Source: Atherix ibis (lineage: Eukaryota; Arthropoda; Insecta; Diptera; Athericidae). From it: a stretch of 64,000 nucleotides of DNA. Below are positions 41,901-56,358 of the stretch, piece by piece. The position numbers and the translations under genes are program-made. How positions within the stretch are numbered: the first letter of the stretch is position 1; every line of letters starts with the position of its first letter. The stretch is taken from NCBI GenBank assembly GCA_958298945.1, contig CATQJD010000111.1:372001-436000 (forward strand), written 5' to 3'. The notes beneath the pieces are model-generated. The model was not told where the DNA came from and made no database searches. It worked only from the letters and a program-made list of their open reading frames with translations.

Positions 41901-44900
41901 CATACTACTTCATATTCGTCTTAAACATTCTACTTCATATTCCTTTTAAACATACTACTTCATATTACTCTTAAACATACTACTTCATATTCCTCTTAAA
42001 CATTCTACTTCATATTCCTCTTAAATATACTACTTTATATTCATCTTAAATATACTACTTCATATTTCTCTTAAATATACTACTTCATATTCCTCTTAAA
42101 CATACTACTTCATATTCCTCTTAAACATTCTACTTCATATTCCTTTTAAACATACTACTTCATATTACTCTTAAACATACTACTTCATATTCCTCTTAAA
42201 CATTCTACTTCATATTCCTTTTAAACATACTACTTCATATTACTCTTAAACATACTACTTCATATTCCTCTTAACAATACTACTTCATATTCCTCTTAAA
42301 TATACTACTTCATATTCCTCATAATATACTACTTCATATTCTTATTAAATATTCTACTTCATATTCCTCTTAAATATACTACTTCATATTCCTCTTAAAC
42401 ATACTACTTCATATTCCTCTTAAATATACTACTTCATATTCCTCTTAAACATACTACTTCTTATTCCTCTTAAATATACTACTTCATATTCCACTTAAAC
42501 ATATGATACTACTTCATATTCCTCTTGAACATACTACTTCATATTCCTCTTAAACATACTACTTCATATTCCTCTTAAATATACTACTTCATATTCCTCT
42601 TAAATATACTACTTCATATTCCTCTTAAATATACTACTCTTCATATTCCTCTTAAATATACTACTTCATATTCCTCTTAAATATACTACTTCATATTCCT
42701 CTTAAATATACTACTTCATATTCGTCTTAAACATACTACTTCATTTTCCTCTTAAACATAATACTTCATATTCCTCTTAAACATACTACTTCATATTCCT
42801 CTTAAACATACTACTTCATATTCCTCTTAAATATACTACTTCATATTCATCTTAAATATACTAATTCATATTCCTTTTAAATATACTACTTCATATTCCT
42901 CTTAAATATACTACTTCATATTCCTCTTAAACATACTACTTCATATTCCTCTTAAACATACTACTTCATATTCCTCTTAAACATACTACTTCATATTCCT
43001 CTTAAACATACTACTTCATATTCGTCTTAAATATACTACTTCATATTCCTCTTAAATATACTACTTCATATTCCTCTTAAACATACTACTTCATATTCCT
43101 CTTAAATATACTACTTCATATTCCTCTTAAATATACTTCTTCATAATTCTCTTAAACATACTACTTCATATTCCTCTTAAATATACTACTTCATCTTCCT
43201 CCTAATATACTACATCACATATATTCTTATTAAATATTCTATTAGATATTCCTCTTAAATATACTAGTTCATATTCCTCTTAAACATACTACTTCATATT
43301 CCTCTTAAATATACTACTTCATATTTCTCTTAAATATACTACCTCATATTTCTCTTAAACATACTACTTCATATTCCTCTTAAACATACTACTTCATATT
43401 CCTCTTAAATATACTACTTCATATTCCTCTTAAACATACTACTTCTTATTCCTCTTAAACATACTACTTCATATTCCACTTAAACATACTACTTCATATT
43501 CCACTTAAACATATGATACTACTTCATATTCCTCTTAAACATTCTACTTCATATTTCTCTTAAACATACTAGTTCATATTCCTCTTAAATATACTACTTC
43601 ATATTACTCTTAAATATACTACTTCATATTCCTCTTAAATATACTACTCTTCATATTCCTCTTAAATATACTACTTCATATTCCTCTTAAATATACTACT
43701 TCATATTCCTCTTAAATATCCTACTTCATATTCCTCTTAAACATACTACTTCATATTCCTCTTAAACATACTACTTCATATTCCTCTTAAACATACTACT
43801 TCATATTCCTCTTAAACATTCTACTTCATATTCCTCTTAAATATACTACTTTATATTCATCTTAAATATACTACTTCATATTTCTCTTAAATGTACTACT
43901 TCATATTCCTCTTAAATATACTACTTCATATTCCTCTTAAATATGCTACTTCATATTCCTCTTAAACACACTACTTCATATTCCTCTTAAACATACTACT
44001 TCATATTCCTCTTAAATATACTACTTCATATTCCTCCTAATATACTACTTCATATTCCTCTTATATATTTTACTTCATATTCCTCTTAAATATACTACTT
44101 CATATTCATCTTAAACATACTACTTCATATTCCTCTTAAATATGCTACTTCATATTTCTCTTAAATATACTACTTCATATTACTCTTAAACATACTACTT
44201 CATATTCCTCTTAAACATACTACTTCATATTCCTCTTAAACATACTACTTCATATTCCTCTTAAACATACTACTTCATATTCCTCTTAAACATACTACTT
44301 CATATTCGTCTTAAATATACTACTTCATATTCCTCTTAAATATACTACTTCATATTCCTCTTAAATATACTACTTCATATTCCTCTTAAATATACTACTT
44401 CATATTCCTCTTAAACATACTACTTCATATTCCTCTTAAATATACTACTTCATATTTCTCTTAAATATACTACCTCATATTCCTCTTAAACTTACTACTT
44501 CATATTCCTCTTAAACATACTACTTCATATTCCTCTTAAATATACTACTTCATATTCCTCTTAAACATACTACTTCTTATTCCTCTTAAATATACTACTT
44601 CATATTCCTCTTAAATATACTACTTCATATTCCTCTTAAATATACTACTTCATATTCCTCTTAAACATACTACTTCATATTCCTCTTAAACATACTACTT
44701 CATATTCCTCTTAAACATACTACTTCATATTCCTCTTAAACATACTACTTCATATTCCTCTTAAATATACTACTTCATATTCATCTTAAATATACTACTT
44801 CATATTCCTCTTAAATATACTACTTCCTATTCCTCTTAAATATACTACTCCATATTCCTCTTAAATATACTACTTCATATTCCTCTTAAACACACTACTT

Positions 44901-46500
44901 CATATTCCTCTTAAACATACTACTTCATATTCCTCTTAAACATGCTACTTCATATTCCTCTTAAACATTCTACTTCATATTCCTTTTAAACATACTACTT
45001 CATATTACTCTTAAACATACTACTTCATATTCCTCTTAAACATACTACTTCATATTCGTCTTAAACATTCTACTTCATATTCCTTTTAAACATACTACTT
45101 CATATTACTCTTAAACATACTACTTCATATGCCTCTTAAACATTCTACTTCATATTCCTCTTAAATATACTACTTTATATTCATCTTAAATATACTACTT
45201 CATATTTCTCTTAAATATACTACTTCATATTCCTCTTAAACATACTACTTCATATTCCTCTTAAACATTCTACTTCATATTCCTTTTAAACATACTACTT
45301 CATACTACTCTTAAACATACTACTTCATATTCCTCTTAAACATTCTACTTCATATGCCTTTTAAACATACTACTTCATATTACTCTTAAACATACTACTT
45401 CATATTCCTCTTAACCATACTACTTCATATTCGTCTTAAATATACTACTTCATATTCCTCTTAAATATACTACTTCATATTCCTCTTAAATATACTACTT
45501 CATATTCCTCCTAATATACTACTTCATATTCTTATTAAATATTCTACTTCATATTCCTCTTAATTATACTACTTCATATTCCTCTTAAACATACTACTTC
45601 ATATTCCTCTTAAATATACTACTTCATATTCCTCTTAAACATACTACTTCTTATTCCTCTTAAACATACTACTTCATATCCCTCTTAAACATACTACTTC
45701 ATATTCCTCTTAAATATACTACTTCATATTCCTCTTAAATATACTACTTCATATTCCTCTTAAATATACTACTCTTCATATTCCTCTTAAATATACTACT
45801 TCATATTCCTCTTAAATATACTACTTCATATTCCTCTTAAATATACCACTTCATATTCCTCTTAAACATACTACTTCATATTCCTCTTAAACATACTACT
45901 TCATATTCCTCTTAAACATACTACTTCATATTCCTCTTAAACATACTACTTCATATTCGTCTTAAATATACTACTTCATATTCCTCTTAAATATACTACT
46001 TCATATTCCTCTTAAATATACTACTTCATATTCCTCTTAAATATACTACTTCATATTCCTCTTAAATATACTACTTCATATTCCTCTTAAACATACTACT
46101 TCATATTCCTCTTAAATATACTACTTCATATTCCTCCTAATATACTACTTCATATTCCTCTTAAATATACTACTTCATATTTCTCTTAAATATACTACCT
46201 CATATTCCTCTTAAACATACTACTTCATATTCCTCTTAAACATACTACTTCATATTCCTCTTAAATATACTACTTCATATTCCTCTTAAACATACTACTT
46301 CTTATTCCTCTTAAACAGACTACTTCATATTCCACTTAAACGTATGATACTACTTCAAATTCCTCTTAAACATACTACTTCATATTCCTCTTAAACATAC
46401 TATTTCATATTCCTCTTAAATATACTACTTCATATTCCTCTTAAATATACTACTTCATATTCCTCTTAAATATACTACTCTTCATATTCCTCTTAAATAT
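41901..46500. repeat. 3.15-kb HOR with 1.0-kb sub-repeats
   Basis: CATATTCGTCTTAAACATTC at 41,911 and 45,051 (3,140 bp apart) and CTTATTAAATATTCTAC at 42,341 and 45,531 (3,190 bp apart) define two collinear copies that differ by two monomers. Within the first, CATATGAT with the TGATA insertion (about 42,490 and 43,507) followed by ACTACTCTTC (about 42,639 and 43,639) gives a sub-repeat of about 1.0 kb. The last member (about 46,328 and 46,478) carries CGTATGATAC. ATTCTAC variants with CTTTTAAAC and ATTACTC neighbours recur throughout. Confidence 0.72.
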
Positions 46501-47290
46501 ACTACTTCATATTCCTCTTAAATATACTACTTCATATTCCTCTTAAATATCCTACTCCATATTTCTCTGAAACATACTACTTCATTTTCCTATTAAACAT
46601 ACTACTTCATATTCCTCTTAAACATACTACTTCATATTCCTCTTAAACATTCTACTTCATATTCCTCTTAAATATACTACTTTATATTCATCTTAAATAT
46701 ACTACTTCATATTTCTCTTAAGTATACTACTTCATATTCCTCTTAAATATACTACTTCATATTCCTCTTCAATGTGCTACTTCATATTCCTCTTAAACAC
46801 ACTACTTCATATTCCTCTTAAACATACTACTTTATATTCCTCTTAAACATACTACTTCATATTCCTCTTAAACATACTACTTCATATTCCTCTGAAACAC
46901 ACTACTTCATATTCCTCTTAAACATACTACTTCATATTCCTCTTAAACATACTACTTTATATTCCTCTTAAACATACTACTTCATATTCCTCTTAAACAT
47001 ACTACTTCATATTCCTCTTAAACATACTACTTCATATTCCTCTTAAACATACTACTTCATATTCCTCTGAAACACACTACTTCATATTCCTCTTAAACAT
47101 ACTACTTCATATTCCTCTTAAATATACTACTTCATATTCCTCTCAAATATAATTTTTCATATTCTTCTTAAATATAATACTTCATATTCCTCTTAAATAT
47201 ACTACTTCATATTCCTTGTAAATATACTACTTCATATTCCTCTTAAATATGTTACTTCATATTCCTCTTAAACATACTACTTCATATTCC
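46501..47290. repeat. AAACACAC block with 100- and 175-bp spacing
   Basis: AAACACACTAC variants lie at about 46,795, 46,895 and 47,070. The last two also share CTCTGAAACAC and are 175 bp (7 monomers) apart, with a CTTTATATT unit in each interval. They are followed by CTCTCAAATATAATTTTTC and a run like that at 40.74-40.92 kb, leading to the next GAGTAC insertion. Confidence 0.6.
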
Positions 47291-47805
47291 TCTTAAACAT
47301 ACTACGAGTACTTCATATCACTCTTAAATAGACTACTTCATATTACTCTTAAACATACTACTTCATATTCCTCTTAAACATACTACTTCATATTCCTCTT
47401 TAACATACTTCTTCATATTCTTCTTAAATATAATATTTCATATTCCTCTTAAATATACTACTTCATATTCCTCGTAAATAAACTACTTCATATTCCTCTT
47501 AAATATGCTACTTCATATTACTCTTAAATATACTACTTCATATTCCTCTTAAACATACTACGAGTACTTCATATTACTCTTAAATATACTACTTCATATT
47601 ACTCTTAAACATACTACTTCATATTCCTCTTAAACATACTACTTCATATTCCTCTTAAACATACTACTTCATATTCCTCTTAAACATACTTCTTCATATT
47701 CCTCTTAAACATACTACTTCATATTCGTCTTAAATATACTACTTCATATTCCTCTTAAATATACTACTTCATATTCATCTTAAACATACTACTTCATATT
47801 CCTCC

Positions 47806-49094
47806 TAAATATACTACTTCATATTTCTCTTAAATATACTACCTCATATTCCTCTTAAACATACTACTTCATATTCCTCTTAAACATACTACTTCATATT
47901 CCTCTTAAATATACTACTTCATATTCCTCTTAAACATCCTACTTCTTATTCCTCTTAAACATACTACTTCATATTCCACTTAAACATATGATACTACTTC
48001 ATATTCCTCTTAAATATACTACTTCATATTCCTCGTAAATATACTACTTCATATTCCTCTTAAATATGCTACTTCACATTCCTCTTAAACATACTACTTC
48101 ATATTCCTCTTAAACATACTACGAGTACTTCATATTACTCTTAAATATACTACTTCATATTACTCTTAAACATACAACTTCATATTCCTCTTAAACATAC
48201 TACTTCATATTCCTCTTAAACATACTACTTCATATTCCTCTTAAACATACTACTTCATTCCTCTTAAACATACTACTTCATATTCGTCTTAAATATACTA
48301 TTTCATATTCCTCTTAAATATACTACTTCATATTCCTCTTAAATTTACTACTTCATATTCCTCTTAAATATACTACTTCATATTCCTCTTAAACATACTA
48401 CTTCTTATTCCTCTTAAACATACTACTTCATATTCCTCTTAAACATACTATGAGTACTTCATATTATTCTTAAATATACTGCTTCATATTACTCTTAAAC
48501 ATGCTACTTCATATTCCTCTTAAACATACTACTTTATATTCCTCTTAAACATACTACTTCATATTCCTCTTAAACATACTACTTCATATTCCTCTTAAAC
48601 ATACTATTTCATATTCGTCTTAAATATACTATTTCATATTCCTCTTAAATATACTACTTCATATTCCTCTTAAACATACTACTTCATATTCTTCTTAAAT
48701 ATACTACTTCATATTCCTCCTAATATACTACTTCATATTCCTCTTAAATATACTACTTCATATTCCTCTTAAATATACTACTTCATATTCCTCTTAAACA
48801 TACTACCTCATATTCCTCTTAAATATACTACTTCATATTTCTCTTAAATATACTACCTCATATTCCTCTTAAACATACTACTTCATATTCCTCTTAAACA
48901 TACTGGTTCATATTCCTCTTAAGTATACTACTTCATATTCCTCTTAAACATGCTACTTCTTATTCCTCTTAAACATACTACTTCATATTCCACTTAAACA
49001 TACTACTTCATAGTCCTCTTAAATATACTACTTCATATTCCTCTTAAATATACTACTTCATATTCCTCTTAAACATACTACCTCATATTCCTCT
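47806..49094. repeat. 1,289-bp HOR, copy 1
   Basis: First of two tandem copies. Markers are all 1,289 bp apart: ACATCCTACTTCTTATTCC (47,935 and 49,224), CGAGTAC (48,122 and 49,411) and TGAGTAC (48,451 and 49,740). The length equals 51 monomers plus 14 bp: two 6-bp GAGTAC insertions, one 5-bp TGATA insertion, a 2-bp loss in CTTCATTCCTC and a 1-bp loss in CTCCTAATATAC. The exact accounting shows the period is real. Confidence 0.88.
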
Positions 49095-50383
49095 TAAATA
49101 TACTACTTCATATTTCTCTTAAATATACTACCTCATATTCCTCTTAAACATACTACTTCATATTCCTCTTAAACATACTACTTCATATTCCTCTTAAATA
49201 TACTACTTCATATTCCTCTTAAACATCCTACTTCTTATTCCTCTTAAACATACTACTTCATATTCCACTTAAACATATGATACTACTTCATATTCCTCTT
49301 AAATATACTACTTCATATTCCTCGTAAATATACTACTTCATATTCATCTTAAATATGCTACTTCACATTCCTCTTAAACATACTACTTCATATTCCTCTT
49401 AAACATACTACGAGTACTTCATATTACTCTTAAATATACTACTTCATATTACTCTTAAACATACAACTTCATATTCCTCTTAAACATACTACTTCATATT
49501 CCTCTTAAACATACTACTTCATATTCCTCTTAAACATACTACTTCATTCCTCTTAAACATACTACTTCATATTCGTCTTAAATATACTATTTCATATTCC
49601 TCTTAAATATACTACTTCATATTCCTCTTAAATTTACTACTTCATATTCCTCTTAAATATACTACTTCATATTCCTCTTAAACATACTACTTCTTATTCC
49701 TCTTAAACATACTACTTCATATTCCTCTTAAACATACTATGAGTACTTCATATTATTCTTAAATATACTGCTTCATATTACTCTTAAACATGCTACTTCA
49801 TATTCCTCTTAAACATACTACTTTATATTCCTCTTAAACATACTACTTCATATTCCTCTTAAACATACTACTTCATATTCCTCTTAAACATACTACTTCA
49901 TATTCGTCTTAAATATACTATTTCATATTCCTCTTAAATATACTACTTCATATTCCTCTTAAACATACTACTTCATATTCTTCTTAAATATACTACTTCA
50001 TATTCCTCCTAATATACTACTTCATATTCCTCTTAAATATACTACTTCATATTCCTCTTAAATATACTACTTCATATTCCTCTTAAACATACTACCTCAT
50101 ATTCCTCTTAAATATACTACTTCATATTTCTCTTAAATATACTACCTCATATTCCTCTTAAACATACTACTTCATATTCCTCTTAAACATACTGGTTCAT
50201 ATTCCTCTTAAGTATACTACTTCATATTCCTCTTAAACATGCTACTTCTTATTCCTCTTAAACATACTACTTCATATTCCACTTAAACATACTACTTCAT
50301 AGTCCTCTTAAATATACTACTTCATATTCCTCTTAAATATACTACTTCATATTCCTCTTAAATATACTACTCTTCATATTCCT
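49095..50383. repeat. 1,289-bp HOR, copy 2
   Basis: Second copy, near-identical to the first, with isolated differences such as TATTCATCTTAAATATGC (near 49,343) for TATTCCTC. It follows copy 1 until about 50,365, where an ACTACTCTTC unit replaces ACTACCTCATATT, marking the exit into older sequence. Confidence 0.85.
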
Positions 50384-51360
50384 CTTAAATATACTACTTC
50401 ATATTCCTCTTAAATATACTACTTCATATTCCTCTTAAATATACTACTTCATATTCATCTTAAATATACTACTTCATATTCCTCTTAAATATACTACTTC
50501 ATATTCCTCTTAAATATATTACTTCATATTCCTTTTAAACATACTACTTCATATTCCTCTTAAACATACTACTTCATATTCCTCTTAAATATACTACCAC
50601 ATATTCATCTTAAATATACTACTTCATAGTTCTCTTAAATATACTACTTCATATTCCTCTTAAATATACTACTTCATATTCCTCTTAAACATACTACTTC
50701 ATATTCCTCTTAAATATACTACTTCATATTCATCTTAAATATACTACTTCATATTCCTCTTAAATATACTACTTCATATTCCTCTTAAATATACTACTTC
50801 ATATTCCTCTTAAATATACTACTTCATATTCCTCTTAAATATACTACTTCATATTCCTCTTAAATATACTACTTCATATTCCTCTTAAATATACTACTTC
50901 ATATTCCTCTTAAATATACTACTTCATATTCCTCTTAAACGTTCTACTTCATAATGATCTTAAACATACTCCTTCATATTCCTCTTAAATATACTACTTC
51001 ATGTTCCTCTTAAATATACTACTTCATATTCCTCTTAAACATACTACTTCATATTCCTCTTAATATACTACTTCATATTCCTCTTAAACATACTCTTTCA
51101 TATTCCTCTTAAACATAATACTTCATATTCCTCTTAAACATACTACTTCATATTCCTCTTAAACATACTACTTCATATTCCTCTTAAACATACTACTTCA
51201 TATTCCTCTTAAACATACTACTTTATATTAATCTTAAACATACTACTTCATATTCCTCTTAAACATACTACTTCATATGCCTCTTAAACATACTAATTCA
51301 TATTCCTCTGAAACGTAATACTTCATATTCCTCTTAAACATACTACTCCATATTCCTCTT
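50384..51360. repeat. Homogeneous T-type monomer run
   Basis: Mostly AAATATA-type consensus units; about 50,701-50,935 is nearly invariant apart from a single ATTCATC unit. A single CATAATGATCTTAAAC unit at about 50,952 recalls the ATGGTTTT marker further left. Toward 51.2 kb C-type units return with isolated variants (ATTAATC, CATATGCC, CTCTGAAACG). Confidence 0.65.
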
Positions 51361-53960
51361 AAACATACTACGAGTACTTCATATTATTCTTAAATATACT
51401 ACTTCATATTACTCTTAAACATACTACTTCATATTCCTGTTAAACATACTACTTTATATTCCTCTTAAACATACTATTTCATATTCCTCTTAAACATACT
51501 ACTTCATATTCCTCTTAAGCATACTACTTCATATTCCTCTTAAACATACTACTTCATATTCCTCTTAAACATACTACTTCATATTCCTCTTAAACATATT
51601 ACTTCATATTCCTCTTAAACATACTACTTCATATTCTTCTTAAACATACTACTTCATATTCCTCTTAAACATACTACTTCGTATTCCTCTTAAACATACT
51701 ACTTCATATTCCTCTTAAACATACTACTTCTTATTCCTCTTAAACATACTACTTCATATTCCTCTTAAACATAATACTTCATATTCCTCTTAGGCATACT
51801 ACTTCATATTCCTCTTAAACATACTACTTCATATTCCTCTTAAACATACTACTTCATATTCCTCTTAAACATATTACTTCAATATTCCTCTTAAACATAC
51901 TACTTCATATTCCTCTTAAACGTACTACTTCATATTCCTCTTCAATATACTACTTCATATGCCTCTTAAACATATAACTTCATATTCCTCATAAACATAC
52001 TACTTCATATTCCTCTTATACATACTACTTCATATTCCTCTTAAACATATTACTTCATATTCCTCTTAAACATACTACATTATATTCCTCTTAAATATAC
52101 TACTTCATATTGCTCTTAAATATACAACTTCATATTTCTCTTAAATATACTACTTCATATTCCTCTTAAACATACTACTTGATATTCCTCTTAAACATAT
52201 TACTTCATATTCCTCTTAAACATACTTCTTCATATTCCTCTTAAAGATACTACTTCATATTCCTCTTAAACATACTACTTCATATTCCTCTTAAATATAC
52301 TACTTCATATTAGTCTTAAATATACTACTTCATATTCCTCTTAAATATAATACTTCATATTTTCTTAAATATACTACTTTATATTCCTCTTAAACATACT
52401 ACTTATTAATCCTCTTAAACATACTACTTCATATTCTTCTTAAACATACTACTTCATATGCCTCTTAAACATACTACTTCATATTCCTCTTAAACATACT
52501 ACATCATATTCCTCTTAAATATACTACTGCATATTTCTCTTAAACATACTACTTCATATTCCTCTTAAACATATTACTTCATATTCCTCTTAAACATACT
52601 ACTTCATATTCCTCTTAAACATACTACTTCGTATTCCTCTTAAACATACTACTTCATATTCCTCTTAAACATACTACTTCTTATTCCTCTTAAACATACT
52701 ACTTCATATTCTTCTTAAACATAATACTTCATATTCCTCTTAAGCATACTACTTCATATTCCTCTTAAACATACTACTTCATATTCCTCTTAAACGTACT
52801 ACTTAATATTCCTCTTAAACATACTACTTCATATTACTCTTAAACATACTACTTCATATTCCTCTTAAACATACTACTTCATATTCCTCTTAACATACTA
52901 ATTCATATTTCTCTTAAACATGCTAATTCATATTCCTCTTAAACATACTACTTCATATTCTTCTTAAACATACTACTTCATATTCATCTTAAACATACTA
53001 CTTCATATATCTCTTAAACATACTACTTGTTATTCCTCTTAAACATACTACTTCATATTCCTCTTAAACATACTACTTCATATTCCTCTTACGCATACTA
53101 CTTCATATTCCTCTTAAACATACTACTTCATATTCCTCTTAAACATACTACTTGATATTCCTCTTAAACATATTTCTTCATATTCCTCTTAAACATACTA
53201 CTTCATATTCCTCTTAAACGTACTACTTCATATTCCTCTTAAATATACTACTTCATAAGCCTCTTAAATATACTACTTTATATTCCTCTTAAATATACTA
53301 CTTCATATTCCTCTTAAATATACAACTTCATATTTCTCTTAAATATACTACTTCATATTCTTCTTAAATATACTACTTCATATTCCTCTTAACCATACTA
53401 CTTCATATTCCTCTCAAACATACTACTTCATATTCCTCTTAAACATACTACTTCTTATTCCTCTTAAACATACTACTTCATATTCCTCTTAAATATACTG
53501 CTTCATATTCCTCTTGAACATACTTCTTCATATTCCTCTTAATTAAACTACTTCATATGCCTCTTAAATATACTACTTTATATTCCTCTTAAAAATACTA
53601 CTTCATATTCCTCTTAAATATACTGCTTCATATTCCTCTTAAACATACTACTTCTTATTCCTCTTAAACATACTACTTCATATTTCTATTAAACATAGTA
53701 CTTCATATTCCTCTTAAAAGTACTACTTCTTATTCCTCTTAAACATACTACTTCATATTCCTCTTAAACATACTACTTCATATTGCTCTTAAGCATACAA
53801 CTTCATATTCCTCTTAAACATACTACTTCATATTCCTCTTAACCATACTACTTCATATTCCTCTTAAACGTACTACTTCATATTTCTCTTAAATATACTA
53901 CTTCATATGCCTCTTAAATATACTACTTTATAATACTCTTAAATATACTACTTCATATTC
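51361..53960. repeat. 950-bp HOR and first G-variant block
   Basis: ACTTCGTATTCC followed by ACTTCTTATTCC, ATAATAC and a TTAGGCATAC or TTAAGCATAC unit occurs at about 51,680 and 52,630, 950 bp apart (38 monomers). G-bearing variants (AAACGTAC, AAGCATAC, CATATGCC, ACTTGATATT) become frequent. The TTATTAATCC signature first appears at 52,401. The rest is consensus satellite. Confidence 0.7.
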
Positions 53961-56358
53961 CTCTTAAATATACTACTTCATATGCCTCTTAAATATACTA
54001 CTTCATATGCCTCTTAAATATAGTACTTTATATTCCTCTTAAACATACTACTTCATATTCCTCTTAAACATACTACTTCATATTCCTCTTAAACATACTA
54101 CTTCATATTCCTCTTAAACATACTACTTCATATTCCTCTTAAACATACTGCTTCATATTCCTCTTAAATATACTACTTCTTATTCCTCTTAAACATACTA
54201 CTTCATATTCCTCTTAAGCATACTACTTCATATTCCTCTTAAACGTACTACTTCATATTCCTCTTTAACATACTACTTCATATTACTCTTAAACATGTTA
54301 CTTCATATTCCTATTAAACATACTACTTCACATGCCTCTTAAACATACTACTTCATAATCCTCGGAAACATACTACTTCTTATTCCTCTTAAACATACTA
54401 CTTCATATTCCTCTTAAACATACTACTTCATATTCTTCTTAAACATACTACTTCATATTCCTTTTTAATATACTACTTTATATGCCTCTTAAATATACTA
54501 CTTTATATTCCTCTTAAACATAGTACTTCATATTCCTCTTAAACATACTACTTCATATTCCTCTTAAACATACTACTTCATATTCCTCTTAAGCATACTA
54601 CTTCATATTCCTTTTAAACATACTACTTCATATTCCTCTTAGACATACTACTTCATATTCCTCTTAAAAGTTCAACTTTATATTCCTCTTAAATATACTA
54701 CTTCATATGCCTCTTAAATATACTACTTTATATTCCTCTTCAACATACTACTTCATATTTCTATTAAATATACAACTTCATATGCCTCTTAAGTATACTA
54801 CTTCATATGCTTCTTAAATATACTACTTTATATTCCTCTTAAACATACTACTTCTTATTCCTCTTAAACATACTACTTCATATTCCTCTTAAACATACTA
54901 CTTCATATTCCTCTTAAACATACTACTTCATATTCCTCTTAAACATACTGCTTCATATTCCTCTTAAACATACTACTTCTTATTCCTCTTAAACATACTA
55001 CTTCATATTCCTCTTAAGCATACTACTTTATATTCCTCTTAAACGTACTACTTCATATTCCTCTTAAACATACTACTTCATATTACTCTTAAACATACTA
55101 CTTCATATTCCTCTTAAACATACTACTTCATATTCCTCTTAACATACTACTTCATATTCCTCTTATACGTGCTAATTCATATTCCTCTTGAACATACTAC
55201 TTCATATTCCTCTTAAATATACTACTTCATATTCCTCTTAAACATACTACTTCATATTCCTCTCAAACATTCTACTTCATATTCCTCTTAAACATACTAC
55301 TTCATATTCCTCTTAAGCATACTACTTCATATTCATCTTAAAACATACTACTTCATATTCCTCTTAAACATACTACTTCATATTCCTCTTAAACATATTA
55401 CTTCATATTCCTCTTAAACATAATACTTCATAATCCTCTTAAACATACTACTTCATATTCCTCTTTAACATACTGCTTCATATTCTTCTTAAATATACTA
55501 CTTCTTATTCCTCTTAAACATACTACTTCATCTTCCTCTAAAACATACTACTTCATATTCCTCTTAAGCATACTACTTCATATTCCTCTTAAACATACTA
55601 CTTCATATTCCTCTTAAACATATTACTTCATATTTCTCTTAAACATGTAACTTCATATTCCTCTTAAACATACTACTTCATATTCCTCTTAAACGTACTA
55701 CTTCATATTCCTCTTAAATATACTACTTCATATGCCTCTTAAATAAACTACTTTATATTCCTCTTAAATATACTACTTCATATTCCTCTTAAATATACAA
55801 CTTCATATTCCTCTTAAATATACTACTTCATATTCCTCTTAAATATACTACTTCATATTCCTCTTAAACAAACTACTTCATATTCCTCATAAACATACTA
55901 CTTCATATTAGTCTTAAATATACAACTTCATACTCCTCTTAAATATAATACTTCATATCTTCTTAAATATACTACTTTATATTCCTCTTAAACATACTAC
56001 TTATTAATCCTCTTAAACATACTACTTCATATTCCTCTTAAACGTACTACTTTATATTCCTCTTAAACATACTACTTCAAATTCCTCTTAAACATACTAC
56101 TTCATATTCCTCTTAAGCATACTACTTCATATTCCTCTTAAACATACTACTTCATATTCCTCTTAAACATACTACTTCATATTCCTCTTAAACATTATAC
56201 TTCATATTCCTCTTAAACATACTACTTCATATTCCTCTTAAACGTACTACTTCATATTCCTCTTAAATATACTACTTCATATTACTCTTAAACATACTAC
56301 TTCATATTCCTCTTAAGCATACTACTTCATATTCCTCTTAAACATACTACTTCATATT
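53960..56358. repeat. 2,399-bp HOR, copy 1
   Basis: Markers 2,399 bp apart link this to the next copy: the CTCGGAAAC / CTCTGAAAC unit (54,361 and 56,760) and ACTTCATATTTCTATTAAA (54,750 and 57,149). The length is 96 monomers minus 1, explained by CTTAACATAC (-1), TTAAAACATAC (+1) and CATATCTTC (-1). It contains runs of CATATGCC units and the TTATTAATCC signature (55,999). Confidence 0.82.

Larger units (their letters stand above)
40923..51377. repeat. GAGTAC-insertion monomers (31 bp), eight copies
   Basis: A 6-bp insertion makes the unit read CATACTACGAGTACTTCAT. Copies start at about 40,923, 47,305, 47,561, 48,122, 49,411 and 51,371; two related units at 48,451 and 49,740 read TATGAGTAC. 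All lie in the right-centre block and none was seen before 40.9 kb or after 51.4 kb. They are usually followed by ATTACTC or ATTATTC units, so they travel inside HOR copies and do not arise independently. Confidence 0.85.
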
